Shown: positions 26,811 through 36,678, counted from the stretch's first letter. The stretch: 64,000 nucleotides of DNA from QYOJ01 sp964449285 (GCA_964449285.1 CAYUZX010000010.1:3510-67509), one strand, 5' to 3'. Numbers and translations are program-made. The notes: generated from the letters alone by a model not told the origin.

Positions 26811-26855
26811 GATCTTCTCCTTATTTGATTCGTTACAAAGGTAGTAAAAATCATT

Positions 26856-28091
26856 TCAAACTTGTTGATGATTTATAAACAGACAACTGTCTCCATAACT
26901 GAGAAACCTGAACCCTTTATCTAATGCATAGTTGTAGACCTCCTTCCACGATTCCCCTAGAAATGCAGCAATAAGCAGCAAGAGGGTGCTTCGGGGTTGA
27001 TGGAAGTTGGTGACGATGCCATGGATAATCCGGAATTCGTAACCGGGCATGATCAGCAACCTCGTGTTGGCAGTAAGCTCTGAAAGCCCTTTTCGTTCCA
27101 CCATACCGAGAAGAGCCGTGAGTGCAACATCAACAGGTACAAACAGGTCAGGGGATCGCGAATAAGGTTCCCATTGCCCGATATCATTTTGCTCCGTTTC
27201 AGGGGTTCCCAATTGCTTAACTCCAAGCCAATAGAGGCTTTCCAGGGTTCTTACGGAGGTCGTTCCTACTGCAATAACCGGTTTGGGCAGGTGATTCAAT
27301 AGGTGCCGGATGGTATCGGCTTGAACGATAACCTGTTCCTGATGCATCACATGTTGAGAGAGAGCCGAAGCGGTTACTGGTCTGAAGGTGCCCAACCCGA
27401 CATGCAGCGTAACCTGTTCCAGCGTAATATCGCGCCTTTTGAGCGTATCCATCACAGCCGGTGTGAAATGGAGTCCGGCTGTTGGCGCTGCAACAGATCC
27501 CTCCTGGAGAGCATAGATGGTTTGGTAACGCAGGATATCTGCCGGATTATCTTCACGGGAAATATACGGGGGAAGTGGCGTTCGGCCAGCTCTTTCAAGC
27601 AATTTGCCGAATGTGATTCCGGAAGCATCCCATGAGAAAACGACTGAAAATGTTCCATCTTCCAGTTCGCTCTTCCTTTCAACCTGTAATGTGATCATAG
27701 TCCCGGAGACCTCTATCCGTTTCTCAAGCATTCCGCTTTTCCAGCGCTTCGCATTGCCAATCAAACATTTCCAGGTGACCGGCCCCAGTTGTTGAAATGC
27801 CTGATTGACCTCCCTGGTGGGTCTGATCGGTTCCAGGCAAAAAATCTCAACACGTGTTCCTGTTATTTTTTGAAAAATTAACCGTGCCCGTATAACGCGT
27901 GTATTGTTAAAAACCATCATGCTCCCGGGGGGGATAAATTCGGCAAGATTCAGAAAGCTATCCTCCTTTATGGTACCGCCAATTGAGCAGAGTAGCCGTG
28001 AAGCATCCCGCTCAGGCAGTGGATACTGGGCAATCCGGCCAGTAGGGAGATCGTATGCGTAATCTTCAATGTTGATTTCGGGAACAGGCAT
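26856..28091 (-). CDS. queA: S-adenosylmethionine:tRNA ribosyltransferase-isomerase
   Basis: A 411-residue QueA-family enzyme, longer than the enterobacterial form. It transfers and isomerises the ribose of SAM onto preQ1 at tRNA position 34 to give epoxyqueuosine. Signatures are DYAYDLPTGRIAQYPLPERDASRLL, MMVFNNTRVIRARL, RTPLPPYI, YQTIYALQEGSVAAPTAGLHFT and HVGLGTFRPV. At the C-terminus, GIVTNFHQPRSTLLLLIAAFLG and RFLSYGDSCLFI complete the family pattern. It is divergent from pssA. The CAAAATTA stretch at 28096-28103 reads TAATTTTG on this strand but leaves a very short leader. Confidence 0.95.
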   Translation of the reverse strand: MPVPEINIEDYAYDLPTGRIAQYPLPERDASRLLCSIGGTIKEDSFLNLAEFIPPGSMMVFNNTRVIRARLIFQKITGTRVEIFCLEPIRPTREVNQAFQQLGPVTWKCLIGNAKRWKSGMLEKRIEVSGTMITLQVERKSELEDGTFSVVFSWDASGITFGKLLERAGRTPLPPYISREDNPADILRYQTIYALQEGSVAAPTAGLHFTPAVMDTLKRRDITLEQVTLHVGLGTFRPVTASALSQHVMHQEQVIVQADTIRHLLNHLPKPVIAVGTTSVRTLESLYWLGVKQLGTPETEQNDIGQWEPYSRSPDLFVPVDVALTALLGMVERKGLSELTANTRLLIMPGYEFRIIHGIVTNFHQPRSTLLLLIAAFLGESWKEVYNYALDKGFRFLSYGDSCLFINHQQV

Positions 28092-28163
28092 GGTTCAAAA
28101 TTAGGGAAAATCGGGATGGTGATTTGAAATAGTCAGTATCTTTACATTAAGAATGACAGTAAT

Positions 28164-28913
28164 ATGACCTGGAAACAACACATCCCCAATACAATTACAG
28201 CCTTTAATCTGATAGCTGGATTGGTAGCGATCACGCTGGTTTTTGAAGATAACCTGGTGATGGCCTCACTCTTCATCTTCATTGCAGCCCTCTTCGATTT
28301 CCTCGATGGCATGGCTGCACGCCTGCTGGATGCCCGCTCGGAGCTTGGCAAACAGCTCGACTCCCTTGCCGACCTGGTCTCTTTCGGAGTGGCTCCGGGA
28401 CTTATCATGTTTCAACTCCTCTCCTCGGGTTGTGAGGGTAGTTGCAACATCCTGGAACAATACCATATAACTCCTTATTTTGCGCTTATGATACCAGTGT
28501 GTTCGGCATTCAGGCTAGCCAAGTTCAATATCGATCTCAGCCAGGAAGAGCATTTCATCGGACTGCCTGTCCCCGCAAACGCCATCTTTTTCGCCTCAAT
28601 TCCACTGGTTCTTTTTTATCAGGCAAACCAATTCTCAGTGATTCCCCTCAATTTTTTCACTGAATTCTTCTCAAATTCCCGGGTTTTGGCAGTCCTCACC
28701 GTGCTCTTTTCCTACTTACTTGTCTCTGATTTCCACCTCTTCTCCATGAAATTCAAAAAAATGGGCTGGAAAGGGAATGAGGTGCGCTATATTTTCCTGA
28801 TCCTGGCAGCTACCTACCTGGTGCTATTCTCCCTTTGCGCAATACCACTGATCATTCTGACTTACTTTGTGCTTTCCCTCTTTTTTCAGAAGACTATTGC
28901 ACGGCAGTCATGA
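28164..28913 (+). CDS. pssA: CDP-diacylglycerol-serine O-phosphatidyltransferase
   Basis: A 249-residue integral membrane CDP-alcohol phosphotransferase with about seven hydrophobic segments. The catalytic motif DG(x)2AR(x)8G(x)3D(x)3D is complete: DGMAARLLDARSELGKQLDSLAD near residues 48-70. Neighbouring family features are FRLAKFNID and FIGLPVPANAIF, typical of phosphatidylserine synthase type II. It makes phosphatidylserine, the precursor of phosphatidylethanolamine. A long repeat-filled interval begins at its stop codon. Confidence 0.93.
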   Translation: MTWKQHIPNTITAFNLIAGLVAITLVFEDNLVMASLFIFIAALFDFLDGMAARLLDARSELGKQLDSLADLVSFGVAPGLIMFQLLSSGCEGSCNILEQYHITPYFALMIPVCSAFRLAKFNIDLSQEEHFIGLPVPANAIFFASIPLVLFYQANQFSVIPLNFFTEFFSNSRVLAVLTVLFSYLLVSDFHLFSMKFKKMGWKGNEVRYIFLILAATYLVLFSLCAIPLIILTYFVLSLFFQKTIARQS

Positions 28914-29068
28914 AGTGATGAGGTGATGAGGTGATGAGGAGATGAGGTCAGGAAAATAGGAAAATAGAAAATAGAAATGAACCACAATAGGCACATAGGG
29001 CACAGTAGAACTAGTGTGATCTATTGTGTCTAATGTGGTAAAAACCCGAAACCCGAAATCCGAAACTT
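28911..29068. repeat. Composite intergenic repeat block
   Basis: The whole pssA-lptB interval consists of short repeats. It opens with GTGATGAG octamers (28911-28948, covering the pssA stop codon). GGAAAATA/AAAATAG units follow at 28951-28977. An imperfect inverted repeat lies at 28981-29039, with arms ACCACAATAGGCACATAG and CTATTGTGTCTAATGTGGT that are themselves built from TAGnCACA units. ACCCGAA heptamers (29043-29067) end close to the lptB stop. No coding potential is seen. Confidence 0.8.
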
Positions 29069-29078
29069 GTTCCAGCCT

Positions 29079-29804
29079 CTATCTCCTCAGCTCAAAATTC
29101 TGTCCCAGGTAAATTTTCCGCACGTGTTCGTCCTGAGCCAGTTCGTCGGAAGATCCGCTTCGTAGGATACTACCTTCAAAAAGGAGATAGGATCGGTCGG
29201 TGATGGAGAGGGTTTCATGCACATTGTGGTCGGTGATCAGCACCCCGATATTTTTCTCTTTCAGCTTGATGACGATCTGTTGGATATCCTCCACTGCAAT
29301 CGGATCGATTCCGGCAAATGGTTCATCCAAGAGGATAAACTTGGGGTCAACGGCCAGGCACCTGGCGATCTCTGTCCTACGTCGTTCACCTCCAGAAAGG
29401 GTGATCCCATCGCTCTTCCTGACATGCTGAAGGCCAAACTCGTCCAGTAACTTTTCTAGTCTCTCTTTCTGCTGAACTTTTGTGAGTTTAGTGAATTCAA
29501 GAATTGCCTTGATGTTATCTTCTACACTCAGTTTCCTGAAAATTGAAGCCTCCTGTGGGAGGTAGCTGATCCCTCGCTGAGCTCTCCGGTACATCGGTTC
29601 TGAGGTGATGTCGATGTCATCGAGAAATACTTTTCCGGCAACAGGCTTGATCAATCCTACGATGATGTAAAATGAGGTGGTTTTGCCGGCACCATTGGGC
29701 CCAAGCAACCCTACGATCTCCCCAGGCTCCACCTGGATTGTCACTTCGTTGACGACAGTTCGTTTCCGGTATTTCTTAACAATTTTTTCTGTGCGTAGGA
29801 TCAT
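29079..29804 (-). CDS. lptB: LPS export ABC transporter ATP-binding protein LptB
   Basis: A 241-residue ATPase of the LptB type. Walker A is GPNGAGKTT, the signature is LSGGERRR, Walker B is FILLDEPFAGIDP, and the H-loop is ITDHNVHETL. The Q-loop context YLPQEASIFRKLSVEDNI is characteristic of LptB. It powers lipopolysaccharide extraction with LptF/LptG. An LptF/LptG permease gene lies far away at 62.2-63.6 kb in this window, so the complex is genetically dispersed. The downstream DUF5686 gene upstream of it on the same strand is 33 bp away. Confidence 0.94.
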   Translation of the reverse strand: MILRTEKIVKKYRKRTVVNEVTIQVEPGEIVGLLGPNGAGKTTSFYIIVGLIKPVAGKVFLDDIDITSEPMYRRAQRGISYLPQEASIFRKLSVEDNIKAILEFTKLTKVQQKERLEKLLDEFGLQHVRKSDGITLSGGERRRTEIARCLAVDPKFILLDEPFAGIDPIAVEDIQQIVIKLKEKNIGVLITDHNVHETLSITDRSYLLFEGSILRSGSSDELAQDEHVRKIYLGQNFELRR

Positions 29805-29837
29805 GATCTCAGATTATATTACAAAAGTAACGATTCC

Positions 29838-32333
29838 TCAGAATGAAAAGTATAAGGAGACGAAAAGGCCGAATGAAGTTGGGTTTGGATTTAGCATATC
29901 ATGACGGTGGTTCAGGCGCCAGATGGCATCTACCCGAATGATCCGGAAGATGTTTTCGATCCCTACACCGGCCTCCCAGTAAGGGATGTTTCCAAATGAC
30001 CGCATTTGTCCGGGGAAAAGCGAGTATTCCTGGTTCTTCTCCTTGAGTGTTCCATAAACGCAACGAACATGAACCACCTCCCTCCATTTCAGTTTCCGGA
30101 TTAACGGGATGTGGTTGAATATAAGCCCGTCGAAATGATGTGCATAGGTAAGTGAAAAATACTGATCACTTACAAACTCATAATAGTTCATCAGGTTTGA
30201 GGAGAACGCATCATAAAGAAATGTCTGGTTCCCCTCCTGGATCTTTAGCAGGGGATAGGGAAGGGTTCCCCACACCTTACCGGCCTCTATGGTGTATTTT
30301 GACCAACCAATGGCAGAGAAGTTGAACCATTGCTGAATGTTCAGGGTTAGCCGGTGATACTCGTAATCGCTTTGAAAAAGGTTCGGGATCCCATAGGCAT
30401 ATCGGATCAGAATGATAGGGTAACTGGAGCTGAGTGTAAACCGGTAAAATTCTCCGGAAACAAAGCGCTCACGAAAGGCGATTCGGGTATCGAACACCAC
30501 CTCGGAGGTAAAAATATCCGGGATCAGTACGGGTGAAGTCCTTGCTTCGGGAAAGATTACAAAGGAGGTCTCTCCCAGTGGGAACATCTGCCGATGAATA
30601 AAATGCAGGCGGTTGATCAGTCCGTTGAACCACTCGTGTTCATACATGATCTTGAACTCCTGGACACGGGTCAATTTATCGTTTGGCCCCCGGCGAAAGA
30701 GTGAAGTAAGAATGTTATCGGTCGAGAATGCATTTGGACTCAGACCGAGTTGTTCCAGATCGTTCTTGTATGAAGCAACAATGTCCCTTCTGGGGTTCTT
30801 GTCGAACATATACATTACCTCGCCACCGTATTTAAACCTCTGATCTTTTGTCCCATAGGCCAGATAAGCTTCCAGTTGGATTTTTTTACTGAATGAGTTG
30901 CTCGTCCGCCCACCAATTCTGAATCTGGCCCCCTCTATCGTGTTGAAGGAGAACAGCTTTGTATAAGGTCCCAGTTCTACTTTCCCCCATGGGAGGTAGC
31001 CGTTCACGGCAGTATAAATGATGTCGACATACGTTTTAAACAGAGGAATATTCTTCACGGAATCAACCATTTCATAGATCCCCTGCTCCGATACCGACAA
31101 CGCTTCATGCCTGGTCATCTCCCAGTAGGCATCCTCTTTTTGGTTTGCTTCAGGTTCAATGAATACATTGGCCGGCAGGGAGAGAAACCGCTTGTTCTCG
31201 TGAGGGTCAAACTGGAAATTCCGGTATGAAGAGGTACGATGTCCAAAGAAGCCAACTACCTTATCGGTGTTCTCGATAAGATTGAAATCGGCGATCATCT
31301 CATCGCGAGTGATCATCCAGAATTGTTCCTGGGTCCACTCAAACTCCTGTTTCACTGCCAGGTCGTTGATGAAATTGATGTTTGCATCAGAGGCGATCCT
31401 GAGATCAATTTTTTTTATGGCGAAGGAGGTATCTGCCACCCAGAAGCTTCCGGAAAAGGTAAGCTCCTGTTTCCGCCTGGGTTTGAACATGATATGGAAA
31501 CACCAGTTGTTGCCTATGAAGGTGCTGTCGACCAGGAAATATTTGTAATAGTCGATTCCGAATTCGGCAATCGGGCTTATGAAATTTTTCTCGAAAATAG
31601 GGATATGGTCGCTGTAAATCTCAATTTGTTCAGATAGGTTCCCGAGGAATTGTGCTACACTCTCATTTTCAAACCCTGAAATTCTGGAAGCTTTGATGAT
31701 CTCTTTCCGCGCTTTAGGAGATTTCCGGAAATATACATCTGATATGGTCTCGGTGATTAAAACCGGAAGGTAGGACTTCCCGTTTATGGTGGAGGTGTCG
31801 ACGTAAGAGAAGATAAAATCGAAGGATTTGAATAATTTTCGTTGCTTCAGCCTGTCGCTGATGTTGTTGGCGTCCAGCTCAATTTTAGTGTAGGCTTCGT
31901 ATTGGTAGGAAGAGAAGGATTGCAGAGAGTTCTTATTCTTATTGGCGATCACCTTGGCCAGGATCTTTTCGGCCGGATTCCCGGTATACCTGATTGTCAC
32001 CTCTTGCAAGGTGTAGCTCTCCGGCTGAAGCTTGAAATCAATGGTCTGAAACTGATGTAACAGGATTTTCCGGTTCAATGCTGCATATCCGATCAATGAT
32101 GCACGCACCGAATCAGCCTTGACCGTAAACTCAATGGAATATTTTCCTTCAAAATCAGTTAGTGTACCGATGGTGGTTCCGGAAATTACAACATTGGTAA
32201 ATGGAAGAGGCTCTCCAGCGGATGCATCTGTGATGGTTCCCATGATCTTGGTGACCTGAGCCGAAAGAGGAAGGCTATAAAGAAGAAGAATCACTACGAA
32301 GGCGATCCAGACTGGTAACCGGTCAATTTTCAT
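29838..32333 (-). CDS. DUF5686/carboxypeptidase-like-domain outer-membrane protein
   Basis: An 831-residue exported protein. A signal peptide (about 1-25) is followed by a carboxypeptidase-D regulatory-like domain (about 27-112: ITDASAGEPLPFTNVVISGT, FEGKYSIEF). A long DUF5686 region contains YTKIELDANNISDRL, then a beta-rich C-terminal half that ends in an aromatic FGLFVSLYFSF strand typical of outer-membrane barrels. The family is confined to Bacteroidota and its function is unknown. Its position next to lptB suggests an envelope role, but nothing specific is visible. Confidence 0.85.
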   Translation of the reverse strand: MKIDRLPVWIAFVVILLLYSLPLSAQVTKIMGTITDASAGEPLPFTNVVISGTTIGTLTDFEGKYSIEFTVKADSVRASLIGYAALNRKILLHQFQTIDFKLQPESYTLQEVTIRYTGNPAEKILAKVIANKNKNSLQSFSSYQYEAYTKIELDANNISDRLKQRKLFKSFDFIFSYVDTSTINGKSYLPVLITETISDVYFRKSPKARKEIIKASRISGFENESVAQFLGNLSEQIEIYSDHIPIFEKNFISPIAEFGIDYYKYFLVDSTFIGNNWCFHIMFKPRRKQELTFSGSFWVADTSFAIKKIDLRIASDANINFINDLAVKQEFEWTQEQFWMITRDEMIADFNLIENTDKVVGFFGHRTSSYRNFQFDPHENKRFLSLPANVFIEPEANQKEDAYWEMTRHEALSVSEQGIYEMVDSVKNIPLFKTYVDIIYTAVNGYLPWGKVELGPYTKLFSFNTIEGARFRIGGRTSNSFSKKIQLEAYLAYGTKDQRFKYGGEVMYMFDKNPRRDIVASYKNDLEQLGLSPNAFSTDNILTSLFRRGPNDKLTRVQEFKIMYEHEWFNGLINRLHFIHRQMFPLGETSFVIFPEARTSPVLIPDIFTSEVVFDTRIAFRERFVSGEFYRFTLSSSYPIILIRYAYGIPNLFQSDYEYHRLTLNIQQWFNFSAIGWSKYTIEAGKVWGTLPYPLLKIQEGNQTFLYDAFSSNLMNYYEFVSDQYFSLTYAHHFDGLIFNHIPLIRKLKWREVVHVRCVYGTLKEKNQEYSLFPGQMRSFGNIPYWEAGVGIENIFRIIRVDAIWRLNHRHDMLNPNPTSFGLFVSLYFSF

Positions 32334-32377
32334 GAGATCAGGATTCCGGATGACTCCCCTGCAATTTTCTCTACAGG

Positions 32378-33343
32378 TTAAATTATACCCTCTTTCAGTA
32401 TGTCATGGAGGTGGATAATCCCCAGGTAAACACCATCTTTTAATACAATCAGTTGTGTAATATTATTGTTTCGCATCACCTGCAATGCTTCGATGACTAG
32501 CATCTCAGGTTCGATGGTCTTTGGGTTTGGACTCATAATATCCTCAGCTGTAATGGTTTCCAGTCCAATATTTTTCTCAAGCATACGTCGAAGGTCTCCA
32601 TCCGTGATCATCCCGGCCAGTTTATCATGCTTCAACACAGCTGTCGCTCCGAGTCGTTTGGAGGAGATTTCAAGGATAACGCTTTTAATATTATCAGAAT
32701 GTGTTACTTTTGGCGCCGGATTGTTTACGTAAAGATCTGCGACAGTTAGATAGAGTGTTTTCCCCAACACCCCTCCCGGGTGAAATTTGGCAAAATCACT
32801 GGCTGTAAAACCACGGCTCTCAAGCAGGCAAATAGCCAGAGCATCACCCATAACCATTTGGGCTGTTGTGCTGGAGGTGGGAGCTAGATTATTCGGGCAG
32901 GCTTCCTGTGGAACTGACGTGTCGATTCTATAATTTGCTTGAGTGGCAAGATAAGAATTGGGGTTGCCAACAATAGCGAGTAATGGGTTCCCGTTCTTTT
33001 TTATCAGGGGAACAAGGATTTTTATTTCCGGTGTCTCACCGCTTTTGGAGAGACAGAGGACGACATCCTCAATCTGGATGATCCCTAAGTCTCCATGGAT
33101 GGCATCGGCTGCATGCATAAAGACAGAGGGCGTTCCTGTGGAATTGAAAGTAGCAACGATCTTTTGCCCGATGATCGCGCTTTTTCCAATGCCGGTTACA
33201 ATTACACGTCCACCGGCATGAAGGATTATGTTAACACATTGAATGAAGTTCTCGTCAATAGAAGAGAGAAGTCCGGTGATGGCTTCTGCTTCCTTGCGAA
33301 TCGTTGTTAGGGCAGATTCTCGGATATCATTTGTACTTTTCAA
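32378..33343 (-). CDS. D-arabinose 5-phosphate isomerase, KpsF/GutQ family
   Basis: A 321-residue enzyme that interconverts ribulose 5-phosphate and arabinose 5-phosphate, the first step toward KDO for lipopolysaccharide. The SIS domain (about 35-175) has VIVTGIGKSAIIGQKIVATFNSTG, HGDLGIIQ and LCLSKSGETPEI. Two CBS domains follow (about 205-320), including AGMITDGDLRRML. The start is a TTG: an in-frame TAA lies just upstream in the A/T tract and no early ATG exists. It diverges from recQ. Confidence 0.93.
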   Translation of the reverse strand: MKSTNDIRESALTTIRKEAEAITGLLSSIDENFIQCVNIILHAGGRVIVTGIGKSAIIGQKIVATFNSTGTPSVFMHAADAIHGDLGIIQIEDVVLCLSKSGETPEIKILVPLIKKNGNPLLAIVGNPNSYLATQANYRIDTSVPQEACPNNLAPTSSTTAQMVMGDALAICLLESRGFTASDFAKFHPGGVLGKTLYLTVADLYVNNPAPKVTHSDNIKSVILEISSKRLGATAVLKHDKLAGMITDGDLRRMLEKNIGLETITAEDIMSPNPKTIEPEMLVIEALQVMRNNNITQLIVLKDGVYLGIIHLHDILKEGII

Positions 33344-33363
33344 AGTGCAATTTTTTTAAAAAA

Positions 33364-33397
33364 TTTGGTCGATTCGGAATATTTGTGATTATATTTG
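33364..33397 (+). promoter_or_regulatory. Candidate recQ promoter
   Basis: TTTG at 33364-33367 and TATATTTG at 33390-33397 fit the Bacteroidota -33/-7 pattern with 22 bp between. This is at the long end of the usual spacing. The predicted start of transcription is about 65 bp before the recQ ATG. Confidence 0.45.
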
Positions 33398-33468
33398 TAT
33401 ATAGGGCTTCAGTTCTATATAAATCAAGGAACCTCGAACAAAAGTAAACAATTAACCAGATAATTACA

Positions 33469-35670
33469 ATGGCGGTTAGCAAGGGCGATCTCAATCTACA
33501 TGATGCCTTGAAGAGAGTATTTGGATTCGATACCTTCAAAGGCAATCAGGAGGCTATCATCAACAATGTTCTTGCACAGAAGGATACATTTGTCATCATG
33601 CCTACAGGTGGAGGGAAATCACTGTGTTATCAGCTTCCGGCCATCATTCAGGAAGGAACAGCTATCATCGTCTCCCCACTGATTGCACTCATGAAAAATC
33701 AGGTTGACTCGATGCGCAGCTTTGGGACCGAAGAGGAGGTGGCTCATTTTATGAACTCCTCCCTTTCGCGTCAGGAGATCCTTCAGGTAAAGAAAGATAT
33801 CACTTGTGGGAAGACAAAATTATTATACGTTGCTCCGGAGACTATCACAAAAGAAGATAACATCGAATTCCTGAAAAATATCAAGATTTCGTTTTATGCC
33901 ATTGATGAAGCACACTGTATCTCTGAGTGGGGACATGATTTCCGGCCAGAATACCGTCGGTTACGGCCCATCATCGAGGCGATAGGTCAAAAGGTGCCGG
34001 TCATCGCACTTACGGCAACGGCTACTCCCAAAGTCCAGCAGGACATCCAGAAGAACCTGGGAATGATGGATGCCGCGGTTTTCAAGTCATCCTTCAATCG
34101 GCCTAACCTTTACTATGAAGTGAGGCCTAAGAACAAAACGGTGGTGAAAGATGTGATTAAATACATCAAAAGCCATCCCGGAAAATCGGGCATCGTATAT
34201 TGCCTGAGTCGTAAAAAGGTAGAGGAGCTGGCTGAATCTCTTGTACTCAACGGTATCAAGGCTCTTCCTTATCATGCCGGACTGGATGCTTCAGTGAGAA
34301 GGGAGAACCAGGACAGGTTTTTAATGGAGCATGTTGATGTGATCGTTGCCACTATTGCTTTTGGAATGGGGATTGATAAGCCGGACGTACGCTATGTCAT
34401 CCATTTCGATATGCCGAAGAGCCTTGAAGGATATTACCAGGAGACTGGAAGATCGGGGCGCGACGACGGCGAAGGAAACTGCATTGCTTTCTACAGCTAT
34501 GACGACATCCTGAAACTGGAGAAATTTCTGAAAGGGAAAACCGTAGCCGAACAGGAGATTGCCAAACACCTTTTGTTTGAAACTGTTAGCTACAGCGAAT
34601 CTTCAGTATGTCGCCGAAAGCAGCTCCTGCACTATTTTGGCGAGATATTCAAGGAAGATAATTGCCAGAACTGCGATAACTGCCTCCACCCAAAGAAAAA
34701 ATTTGAGGGCAAGCAGCATATGCAAATAGTCCTGGAGGCGATTCTGGCGATGAAAGAGCAGGTGAAGCACAAGCATCTGATCAATGTACTGATCGGCAAA
34801 CTGACCACTCCCGTCAAGAACTACAAACATAACAAGCTTGATGTATTCGGCAAAGGCGCCGACAAAGATGAAAAGTTCTGGAATGCCGTGATACGTCAGT
34901 GCCTGATCGAACGGCTTCTAACAAAGGATATCGAGAATTATGGCATCCTGAGGATGAATTCCGAAGGCCATAAGTTTCTCAAAAAGCCCTGGTCGGTCAT
35001 GCTGGTCGACGACCATGACTATGAAAATCCTGAAGAGGAAGAGTTCCTGGAAGCCATGGGCTCGAAGAGCAGCACGACAGATAAAACCCTTTTCAGCATG
35101 TTGAAGGACCTGCGCAAGCAGATTGCCAGGAAAGAGAAACTTCCTCCGTTTGTCATCTTCCAGGATCCATCGCTGGAAGATATGGCGATACAATATCCGA
35201 TAACTTCTGAAGAGATGAAACAGATCACCGGGGTCGGAACCGGAAAAGCGCTCAAATACGGAAAACCTTTTCTCGACCTGATCAAAGAGTATGTGGAGGA
35301 GAATGAGATTATCCGGCCCATGGATATGGTGGTGAAATCGGTGATCAATAAATCGGGACTCAAAGTATACGTCATCCAGAGTATCGACAGGAAGATCTCA
35401 CTGGCAGATATCGCGATTGCGAAGAACCTGACATTTGAAGAGTTACTTACTGAGATCGAACATATTGTAAGTGCCGGGACAAAGATCGATATCAACTATT
35501 ACATCGATGAAATCATAGATCCCTATCACCAGGAGGAAATTTTCGACTATTTTCGCACGGCGGAAACCGATTCGGTTAGCAAAGCACTTGAGGATCTCGG
35601 AGAGGATGAGTATGCAGAGGAGGAGATCCGCATGATGAGAATCAAATTTATATCTGAACTTGGAAATTAA
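33469..35670 (+). CDS. recQ: ATP-dependent DNA helicase RecQ
   Basis: A 733-residue superfamily 2 helicase acting 3'-5' on forked and recombining DNA. Motifs in order: GFDTFKGNQEAI (motif 0), MPTGGGKSLCYQLPA (I), AIDEAHCISEWGHDFRPEY (II), ALTATATP (III), ATIAFGMGIDKPDVR (V) and YYQETGRSGRDD (VI). A zinc-binding RQC region with CRRKQLLHYFGE and CQNCDNC follows, then a winged-helix part and an HRDC-like segment (about 530-605). It ends with a helical extension of about 120 residues common in Bacteroidota RecQ. Confidence 0.96.
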   Translation: MAVSKGDLNLHDALKRVFGFDTFKGNQEAIINNVLAQKDTFVIMPTGGGKSLCYQLPAIIQEGTAIIVSPLIALMKNQVDSMRSFGTEEEVAHFMNSSLSRQEILQVKKDITCGKTKLLYVAPETITKEDNIEFLKNIKISFYAIDEAHCISEWGHDFRPEYRRLRPIIEAIGQKVPVIALTATATPKVQQDIQKNLGMMDAAVFKSSFNRPNLYYEVRPKNKTVVKDVIKYIKSHPGKSGIVYCLSRKKVEELAESLVLNGIKALPYHAGLDASVRRENQDRFLMEHVDVIVATIAFGMGIDKPDVRYVIHFDMPKSLEGYYQETGRSGRDDGEGNCIAFYSYDDILKLEKFLKGKTVAEQEIAKHLLFETVSYSESSVCRRKQLLHYFGEIFKEDNCQNCDNCLHPKKKFEGKQHMQIVLEAILAMKEQVKHKHLINVLIGKLTTPVKNYKHNKLDVFGKGADKDEKFWNAVIRQCLIERLLTKDIENYGILRMNSEGHKFLKKPWSVMLVDDHDYENPEEEEFLEAMGSKSSTTDKTLFSMLKDLRKQIARKEKLPPFVIFQDPSLEDMAIQYPITSEEMKQITGVGTGKALKYGKPFLDLIKEYVEENEIIRPMDMVVKSVINKSGLKVYVIQSIDRKISLADIAIAKNLTFEELLTEIEHIVSAGTKIDINYYIDEIIDPYHQEEIFDYFRTAETDSVSKALEDLGEDEYAEEEIRMMRIKFISELGN

Positions 35671-35680
35671 TTAATCAACT

Positions 35681-36301
35681 ATGGAAAAACGAACCATTAA
35701 TCTGAATACGGTATTGTTGCTTGTCGTACTTGCTGGACTTCTAGTCCTCTACATTTTATTTTTCACATCACAAAAATCCGGCGAACCATTGATGGTTTCA
35801 GGAGACTCCACCCAGGTGACCCTCCCTTCCGGCCCAACAATCGTATATGTCAACATCGACACCTTGAATGAACATTACGAATTTGTAAAAACACTCAAAC
35901 AAAATCTGGAGAGTACCGGAAACCGGCTTCAGCGCGAGGTGATAAATGAACAGACAGCTCTGGAGAAGGAAGCTGCTGATTTTCAGCGTCAAATCTCCAC
36001 GAACAGCATCACCGAAGACCGGGCCCGGGTTGTATATCAGGAGCTTATGGCGAAACAACAGGCCCTGATGGAGAAAAAAGAGCGCTATACTCAGCAGGTT
36101 GCCGAACAGGAGTTCAACATGAATATCCAGCTCCTGGATACGGTAAATAGTTTTTTGGCAAGGTTCAACAAGCAATTTGGGTATGATTACATCCTGGCTT
36201 ACCGTTCGGCAGGTGAGATTCTCACTGCCAGCAACAAACTCGATATCACGCAACAGGTCCTGGACCAGCTGAACAAAGAGTACGCAGCCCGCAAGAAATA
36301 G
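35681..36301 (+). CDS. OmpH/Skp-family periplasmic chaperone-like protein, membrane-anchored
   Basis: A 206-residue protein. One N-terminal hydrophobic helix (about 9-29) lacks a clear signal-peptidase site, so it may stay anchored. The following OmpH-like domain has VYVNIDTLNEHYEFVKTLKQNL and a long coiled-coil prong rich in Glu, Gln and Lys (about 80-150). The C-terminal part FGYDYILAYRSAGEILTASNKLDIT is the usual Skp body strand. Skp proteins hold unfolded outer-membrane proteins. It starts 10 bp after recQ and is followed 5 bp later by a DUF4296 lipoprotein. Confidence 0.85.
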   Translation: MEKRTINLNTVLLLVVLAGLLVLYILFFTSQKSGEPLMVSGDSTQVTLPSGPTIVYVNIDTLNEHYEFVKTLKQNLESTGNRLQREVINEQTALEKEAADFQRQISTNSITEDRARVVYQELMAKQQALMEKKERYTQQVAEQEFNMNIQLLDTVNSFLARFNKQFGYDYILAYRSAGEILTASNKLDITQQVLDQLNKEYAARKK

Positions 36302-36306
36302 CGTTC

Positions 36307-36678
36307 ATGAAGAACTTTTTTATTGCCCTCCCTTTGCTGCTGCTTGTTGCATGCGTTCCTGACCGCAAGCCTGAGAAGGCGTTGCTGATCAAAACGGATT
36401 CGATTATTCCGGAGGCCCAGATGATCCTGATGCTCGCAGATGCCCATACCATTGAAGCAGCTTTACTCATCGCGAAGAACAAAGAAACAAATACAATTGG
36501 CCTGGGAGAATATTATTACTCCGGTTTATTTGAGAAATTTGGCGTGACCCGGGAGCGATACCAGCAAAACCTGGATTATTACAGGAGCGATCCGGACCTT
36601 TTCATCCACATCTATGAAGAGGTAAACAGGGAACTGACAACGAGGGAGAAAAACTTCGTGAAATCCCTTCCCAATTAA
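36307..36678 (+). CDS. DUF4296 lipoprotein
   Basis: A 123-residue lipoprotein. The signal peptide ends in LLLVAC with the acylated Cys at about 16. The mature part is helical (ILMLADAHTIEAALLIA and FEKFGVTRERYQQNLDYY), as in the Bacteroidota-specific DUF4296 family of unknown function. It is the third gene of the recQ-skp-like run. Its last 4 bp overlap the convergent lipoprotein gene. Confidence 0.82.
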   Translation: MKNFFIALPLLLLVACVPDRKPEKALLIKTDSIIPEAQMILMLADAHTIEAALLIAKNKETNTIGLGEYYYSGLFEKFGVTRERYQQNLDYYRSDPDLFIHIYEEVNRELTTREKNFVKSLPN

